Assembly: GCA_017410445.1 (NCBI GenBank) | Contig: JAFQQU010000328.1 | Span: 1 to 44,782, forward strand | Length of the DNA: 44,782 bases | Reading direction: 5' to 3' | Origin: Clostridia bacterium | GTDB lineage: Bacteria; Bacillota; Clostridia; Christensenellales; Aristaeellaceae | Shown: piece after piece, positions 38,191 through 44,782 of the stretch | How positions within the stretch are numbered: the stretch's first letter is position 1 | Layout of the letters: each line of letters begins with the position of its first letter | Notes under the pieces: model-generated | Database searches by the model: none | Told to the model about the DNA's origin: nothing | What the model saw: only the letters and a program-made list of their open reading frames with translations | Program-made: the position numbers and the translations under genes

Positions 38191-38526
38191 TTACTTCTTC
38201 AGGAAGTCCTCGCGGATGGGCGTGAAGATATCGACGACCACGGAGCCGTCCTCCAGCGACAGCGTGCCGTGCTCCACATTGGGCGCAACATACAGGCTGT
38301 CTCCGGCCTTTACGACCTGCTTCTCATCGCCTACAGTGAATTCGAAAGAACCCTTGGCGATGTAGCTGATCTGCTCATGGGGATGAACGTGCGCCGAGCC
38401 GACGCCGCCCTTCTTCATCGTCACTTCGACCATCATCAGCTTGCCGCCGTATTTGAGAATCTTCCGGCTGACGCCGCCGCCCAGATCTTCCGTCTGAACC
38501 TGTTCGTTGAAACCAAATGCGCTCAT
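38191..38526 (-). CDS. kdgF: KdgF-type cupin
   Basis: 111 residues, a single cupin barrel. Metal ligands are visible in HVHPHEQ (His46, His48, and Glu51/Gln52) and VEHG (His86), in line with KdgF, which opens the ring of unsaturated uronates made by polysaccharide lyases to give the linear keto sugar for KduI. AAAAGGAG lies before the ATG at 38526; the upstream ATG at 38559 overlaps the preceding gene's stop and is not used. Lies 29 bp after the lyase gene. Confidence 0.85.
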   Translation of the reverse strand: MSAFGFNEQVQTEDLGGGVSRKILKYGGKLMMVEVTMKKGGVGSAHVHPHEQISYIAKGSFEFTVGDEKQVVKAGDSLYVAPNVEHGTLSLEDGSVVVDIFTPIREDFLKK

Positions 38527-38555
38527 GTGCCCATCTCCTTTTCCATATAGTTTCA

Positions 38556-40559
38556 TCATTCCGCCTCGCCGACGGTGAACACATGCTTAACCGGTTCGCC
38601 GCCGAAGAGGAATTGAGCCGTTACCGTGCCGCCCGAAATCTCAATGGACGGCTTTTCGATTTTCTTTCCTCCGCGCTCGAGCGCGAAGATATTGGCAAAC
38701 ACGATATCGTCCGAATCGGTCGCCCGGCGGATGAAATAGGTGAGCGTTTCCGAAGTCGGATTGCCCGGGCCCTCGGCATAGACAGCCAAGGATTCCGCAG
38801 AACAGGCCGAATACACCGAGAATCTGCCCGCCGGCCCTTCCCAGGAGGACCCGACCAGCCCGTCCGCCTCAAAGCCGCGCGCGTTCTTCATGAATCCGAC
38901 CGGCGCGCTGTCTCCGAGCTTCACCGGCTTTTTCTCCGCCTCATGCTCGGTACATGCGCCGACGGGATGAATCACCCAGTCCACCTGACGGCCCTTCGCG
39001 CCCCGTACCCGGAACGCCTCAAGGAAATATCCGTCCGTATGCAGCACCGTGCGCCGCATGAGGACGTCCTTATAGGCTTCCTCGTCCCACTGGCTGATGA
39101 TGAAGCTGTCCAGCTCCGGCGCCGGACCGCGCCAGTCGGCCTCCGCCTCAATGAGCGTCGTCGAGCCGCATTTTTCATAGCGGACCGTGCGTCCGTCGCA
39201 GGGCGGCTGATTCTGGGCGTTGATGGAAACCGTATTGTGCGTAAAGGTGTTTTTGTAGTAGCCGTAATGATGCGGCGCGCCGTAGTGCACCGTGCTCAGA
39301 TCGGTCATGACCGGGTTCATGTCGCAGGCAAAGTGCAGGCCGAGCTTGTCGTAATGATCGTGCTCCCCGCCGTATCTGCCGTGGCGCATCATCAGATACT
39401 GCCGCTTGTCCGTTCCGCGCATGACGGTCAGGCCGGAGCCGCAGTCGTTGTGGTAGTCGTTCAGCTCCGGCGGACCGGCCGGCTCGATTTCGTCCGCGCC
39501 GAGCAGCATGGCCGTCAGCCCGCCGCGCGGAATCTCGGAGTAAATCGCGTTCAGCATGCCGGCAAATTCGCTGTCCCCGTAGAGCCGGTATCCGAATTCA
39601 TAATAGGGAAACAGACCGCGGAACATCCTCGTCGGGTGACAGTCGCCCATCAGCGGCGCGGAATAGTCCGGCTGAAGCACCTTCAGCGCCATTTTGAGCA
39701 TCCTCCGGTACTGCGGCAGATGCCTGAGCCCGTATTCCGTGTGAAGCGCCATGCGCTCATAGGCGATGAAGGAGCGCAGCGCGTAGAAGTGATAGCCGAA
39801 GGTTGCCTCGAACCACAGGGAGTCCGAAAGCAGCGCATGCTCGAGCTGATAGCGGAGGCCGTATTTGCTGTTCAGCGCAAACTCAATAAAATCTCTGCGC
39901 CCGATAGCCAGACCGGTCATGCCGACGCCCGCGCTGATGATCACCTCGTGGTTATGCAGCTGATCCTTTCGGTTCTTCATCAGCAGCTCGCAGCCGGGGA
40001 TAAACAGATCGTTTTCGATGTGCGCGCGCTCTTCGTCCGTCAGCGTATCGCGGATCAGATCATAGCCGCGCGCCATGTCCTGAAAATAGCTGGCGTCGTC
40101 CAGCGTCTGCGCGTCCATGCGGCCGCCGTTGTTATACGGGATGCCGCCGTGCTCTTCGTAGTTTTCGTAGTTGTCCGCAAAGCCGATCAGAATTTCCCGG
40201 CTCAGCAGGCGGTATTTCTCATCGTCCGTCAGCAGCCAGATGAGCGCCGCGGCATACGATGTATCGCACATGCGGTCGTTCACACAGGCCCACCATGCGC
40301 CCAGATACGGCTCGCCCGAAACCACCTTTCCGCATTTGGGGCAGGTGTATTCGTGCTCGTTGGTATAGTCGAACGTCAGGTTGGCCGCGCAGTCCGGGCA
40401 GGCAAAATACAGCGGCCACGTACCCATGCCGGTTTTCTGAATGCGCACGCCGTGATCGACAGCCGCGCTGCACCGGCCGTACAGTTCCTTTAGAACCGAC
40501 GGATCCTCTTTCGCCCGTTTCCGCAGCTTTTCGATCTCTTCCCGGGTAAACAGGACCAT
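38556..40559 (-). CDS. Heparinase II/III-family polysaccharide lyase-like protein with an internal zinc ribbon
   Basis: 667 residues. An (alpha/alpha) toroid (about 90-330) is followed by a C-terminal beta-sandwich with the family signature YGGEHDHYDKLGLHFAC (about 395). QLHNHEVIISAGVG carries the His next to the active-site cleft. Unusual: CPDC (54-57) and CPKC (73-76) near the N-terminus form a zinc-ribbon-like pair. No signal peptide, so it acts inside on imported oligosaccharides. Neighbours KdgF and KduI process the unsaturated uronate a lyase would make, which supports this role. The CAZy family is not assigned. GGAGGG before the ATG. Confidence 0.82.
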   Translation of the reverse strand: MVLFTREEIEKLRKRAKEDPSVLKELYGRCSAAVDHGVRIQKTGMGTWPLYFACPDCAANLTFDYTNEHEYTCPKCGKVVSGEPYLGAWWACVNDRMCDTSYAAALIWLLTDDEKYRLLSREILIGFADNYENYEEHGGIPYNNGGRMDAQTLDDASYFQDMARGYDLIRDTLTDEERAHIENDLFIPGCELLMKNRKDQLHNHEVIISAGVGMTGLAIGRRDFIEFALNSKYGLRYQLEHALLSDSLWFEATFGYHFYALRSFIAYERMALHTEYGLRHLPQYRRMLKMALKVLQPDYSAPLMGDCHPTRMFRGLFPYYEFGYRLYGDSEFAGMLNAIYSEIPRGGLTAMLLGADEIEPAGPPELNDYHNDCGSGLTVMRGTDKRQYLMMRHGRYGGEHDHYDKLGLHFACDMNPVMTDLSTVHYGAPHHYGYYKNTFTHNTVSINAQNQPPCDGRTVRYEKCGSTTLIEAEADWRGPAPELDSFIISQWDEEAYKDVLMRRTVLHTDGYFLEAFRVRGAKGRQVDWVIHPVGACTEHEAEKKPVKLGDSAPVGFMKNARGFEADGLVGSSWEGPAGRFSVYSACSAESLAVYAEGPGNPTSETLTYFIRRATDSDDIVFANIFALERGGKKIEKPSIEISGGTVTAQFLFGGEPVKHVFTVGEAE

Positions 40560-40788
40560 CCTGCCATCCCTCCGATCAAAACAGATCATACAGATATACA
40601 TTATCACATCGGTCATTTCTTTTCAAGTGGAAAATGTCCAAATCAGGCATTCAACCTCAGCGGCGCCGGAATATTTGCCCCGTTCCCCGAAAACAAATTG
40701 CCCTGCCCGGAAAAACATGATATGATGAACAGCAGAGGGCTCATGTTCAAAAAACGCCTGCCCATCGGCACAAAGGAGGTTTCAGTCA
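40560..40788. other. Intergenic region between the lyase and GH127 genes
   Basis: A divergent promoter region of 229 bp. The plus-strand promoter is at 40698-40726. A minus-strand -35 (TTGAAA) is visible around 40621-40626, but the -10 is poor. Nothing else found. Confidence 0.4.
40698..40726 (+). promoter_or_regulatory. promoter of the GH127 gene
   Basis: TTGCCC (40698-40703), 17 bp, TATGAT (40721-40726). Confidence 0.7.
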
Positions 40789-42686
40789 ATGATCCGTCCC
40801 ATCGAAGTCAACCGGCCGCTGACCGGCTCCGTCCGCATCGACGATCCCTTCTGGTCTCCCAAGCTCAGAACCTTCTTCGATATCACCCTGCCCGACAGCT
40901 TCGACAAACTCGAGCAGGACGGCGCCATTGAAAACTACGAAAACCTGATCGCCGGAAATCTCAATACCCACAAAGCCTGCCCCTGGCATGACGGTCTGCT
41001 GCTCGAAACCATCCGCGGCGCATCCGACTATCTCATGCGCGGCGAGCAGAGCGAAGATCTCATCCGCCGGATCGACCGCTACGCCGAAATCATCGAGCGC
41101 GCGCAGCTCTCCTCCGGAAGCGGCTACCTCTCCACCTTCACGCAGCTCGACCGTCCGCATCAGCGCTACGGTGAAAACGGCGGCAGCATCCTCTGGCAGC
41201 ACGACCTCTACAACAACGGCTGTCTCTTCGAAGCCGGCGTTCACTACTACCGCGCCACCGGCAAAATGACCCTGCTCGAATGCGCGCTGCGAAGCGCAAA
41301 CGATCTGTGCATGACCATCGGCGAGCCGCCGAAAAAATGGATCGTGCCCGGCCATTCTCTGCCCGAATATGCGCTGATTGAGCTGTATGAACTGCTCATG
41401 GACGAGCCGGATATCTCCCAGAGGACCTCCGTGCCCGTCCTCCCGGCAGAATATCTGCGCCTTGCCCATTTCTGGATCCGCGGACGCGGAAAGCATGAAC
41501 ACCGGACCAACCATCCGCAGTATATGGGCGAATACGCGCAGGACCATGCGCCGATTGAAAAGCAGTTTCAGGCCGTGGGCCACGCCGTGCGCGCCACGCT
41601 CTTCTATACCGGCGTCACCCGTCTCGCCATGCTGGAGGGCAGCGGCGAGCTGCTTGCCGCCTCCAAGCGCCTGTGGAAAAATGTGACCGAACGCAAGCTG
41701 CACGTCAACGGCGGCGTGGGCGCGACCCATTTCGAAGAAAAATTCGGCGAGGATTACGACCTGCCCAACTCCGCATACCTTGAGACCTGCGCCACCGTCG
41801 GCCTCATCTTCTGGGCAGAATCGCTCAGCCGCGCCACCGGTCATGCGGAATACTATGACGTCATCGAGCGCGCTCTGTACAATCTGATGCTCTCCTCCGT
41901 CTCCCTGCAGGGCGACGCCTATTTCTACCGCAATCCCCTGACCTCCGACGGAAACGATCACCGCTGGGCCTGGCACGGCTGCCCCTGCTGCCCTCCGATG
42001 ATTCACAAGACCTTCGGCATGTTTGACAAATTCATCTATGCGCAGGATCCCTTCGGCCTGTTCGTCAATCTCTATGCCGGCGGCACGGCGGAAGCGGAAT
42101 TCGACTGGGGTTTCGTCCGCATCCGGTCCCATGCCTCCCTTCCCCGCCATTTTACTCATTCCATTCAGGTGGAACACGCCGATATGCCCTTCCTCATGCG
42201 CCTGCGCATTCCCGGCTGGACGAGCGGTAAGGCCGTTATTCAGATCAACGGCGAGACGATACAGCCTGAACTCATGAACGGATATGCCGTTCTGCGCGTA
42301 AAGCAGGGCGACAACATCCTCTTCATGGAGCCGCTCTCGCCCCGCCGCATTGAAGCGCACCCCTATGTCCGCCACGACCGCGGCTGCGTCGCCATCGCAT
42401 ACGGCCACTCGTCTACTGCGTCGAGGGCGTGGACAACAAGGGAAAATCCGACTTCACGCTGGCCAGAGACCCCGCCTTCTCCCTGGAAGATCGGCCTGAT
42501 CTGCTCGGCGGCGTGACCGTCATCCACGCGGATACGGCGGAAGGCAGGCGCATCACCGCCCTTCCGCTCTACGCATGGGACAACCGCACCGCCGGTCAGA
42601 TGCGCGTGTGGCTCAGGCAGGCGGATAAGCCCGACACATGGGATACCGAGGGCTGGGCCGGAAAGCTGTACCGGGATTACATATAA
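40789..42686 (+). pseudogene. GH127 beta-L-arabinofuranosidase, frameshifted near 42405
   Basis: Removes terminal beta-L-arabinofuranose, as on plant glycoproteins and pectins. The first 539 codons read well: Glu332 and Cys334 (LETCATVG), Cys400 and Cys401 (CPCCPPM) match the zinc ligands Glu338, Cys340, Cys417 and Cys418 of HypBA1, and Glu317 is the likely acid/base. After GGC at 42403-42405 the frame breaks. Adding one C to the CC at 42405-42406 restores GPLVYCVEGVDN, the family's usual C-terminal strand, and the +1 frame then runs to the stop at 42684-42686. The catalytic part is intact, so it is either a recent pseudogene or an assembly/sequencing error. No signal peptide. Confidence 0.88.
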
Positions 42687-42733
42687 GAAGCCGCCGCCCC
42701 ACTTTCCCCGCGAGCGGACTCCCTTCTACCCGC

Positions 42734-42762
42734 TTGCATGCCCCGCTGAAATATGTTATGAT
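42734..42762 (+). promoter_or_regulatory. promoter of the GH2 gene
   Basis: TTGCAT (42734-42739), 17 bp, TATGAT (42757-42762). Almost the same sequence arrangement as the GH127 promoter. Confidence 0.8.
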
Positions 42763-42794
42763 TATCACAACTCCAAAAAAATTCAGGAGGCTGA

Positions 42795-44782
<1,988 letters not shown>

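Overview
The window looks like chromosomal DNA of a spore-forming, fermentative member of the Clostridia (Bacillota), probably from a gut or plant-polysaccharide-rich habitat. The lineage call rests on four things. The sporulation genes yabP-yabQ sit directly before divIC. The diaminopimelate/peptidoglycan genes are of Gram-positive type. There are several gene families common in Clostridia (DUF4358 lipoprotein, DUF2927, DUF362-ferredoxin, KtrAB). Sigma-A promoters with TTGACA-like and TATAAT-like boxes spaced 17 bp occur throughout. The DNA is GC-rich by eye, except the ktrBA block and a short block around 20.2-20.8 kb. I cannot name the genus; a Christensenellales- or Oscillospirales-like organism would fit, but that is a guess.

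Layout. 1-4.4 kb: start of a GNAT gene, then an operon of a YhcH/EbgC-type protein and an unrecognised 658-residue (alpha/alpha)-barrel-like protein, with a divergent HTH regulator. 4.4-8.1 kb: alpha/beta hydrolase, membrane-anchored MurF and Ddl, which together make and attach the D-Ala-D-Ala end of the peptidoglycan stem. 8.2-11.5 kb: dapF, a DUF362-ferredoxin, a CE1/esterase-D-like hydrolase and a DNA methyltransferase repair protein. 11.6-13.8 kb: yabP, yabQ, divIC, a Ppx/GppA phosphatase and tRNA-Leu(CAA). 13.8-16.8 kb: AraC regulator divergent from an epimerase and a Gfo/Idh/MocA dehydrogenase that overlap by ATGA. 16.9-19.3 kb: an unrecognised 400-residue protein with a ParB-like patch, a secreted DUF2927 protein and a 78-residue Cys protein. 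19.3-20.8 kb: a small regulatory switch (XRE repressor plus DUF4299 protein against a Cys-rich micro-protein) with two operators. 20.8-23.8 kb: FGGY sugar kinase and URO-D-like protein. 23.9-27.4 kb: MATE exporter, metallophosphoesterase, DUF4358 lipoprotein, Nudix hydrolase. 27.5-29.7 kb: ktrBA potassium uptake with a structured leader. 29.8-33.7 kb: NagB-like protein and GH36-like glycosidase, divergent from a PIG-L deacetylase. 33.7-36.6 kb: repeat-rich intergenic DNA, then an ECF sigma factor with two tandem zinc-finger anti-sigma paralogues. 36.6-44.8 kb: GNAT, then kduI-kdgF-heparinase-like lyase (uronate breakdown), divergent from a frameshifted GH127 beta-L-arabinofuranosidase and a GH2 beta-galactosidase cut by the window end.

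How the genes fit together. The window has several separate small carbohydrate modules, each with its own strong promoter or local regulator. Best understood are the uronate module (lyase, KdgF ring-opening cupin, KduI isomerase) and the arabinose/galactose side-chain enzymes beside it, which suggests pectin or other hemicellulosic or glycosaminoglycan substrates. The most promising points for new biology are the two-operator XRE switch, the structured ktrBA leader, the NagB-like protein that lacks the usual active-site Asp, and the operon of the 658-residue protein.
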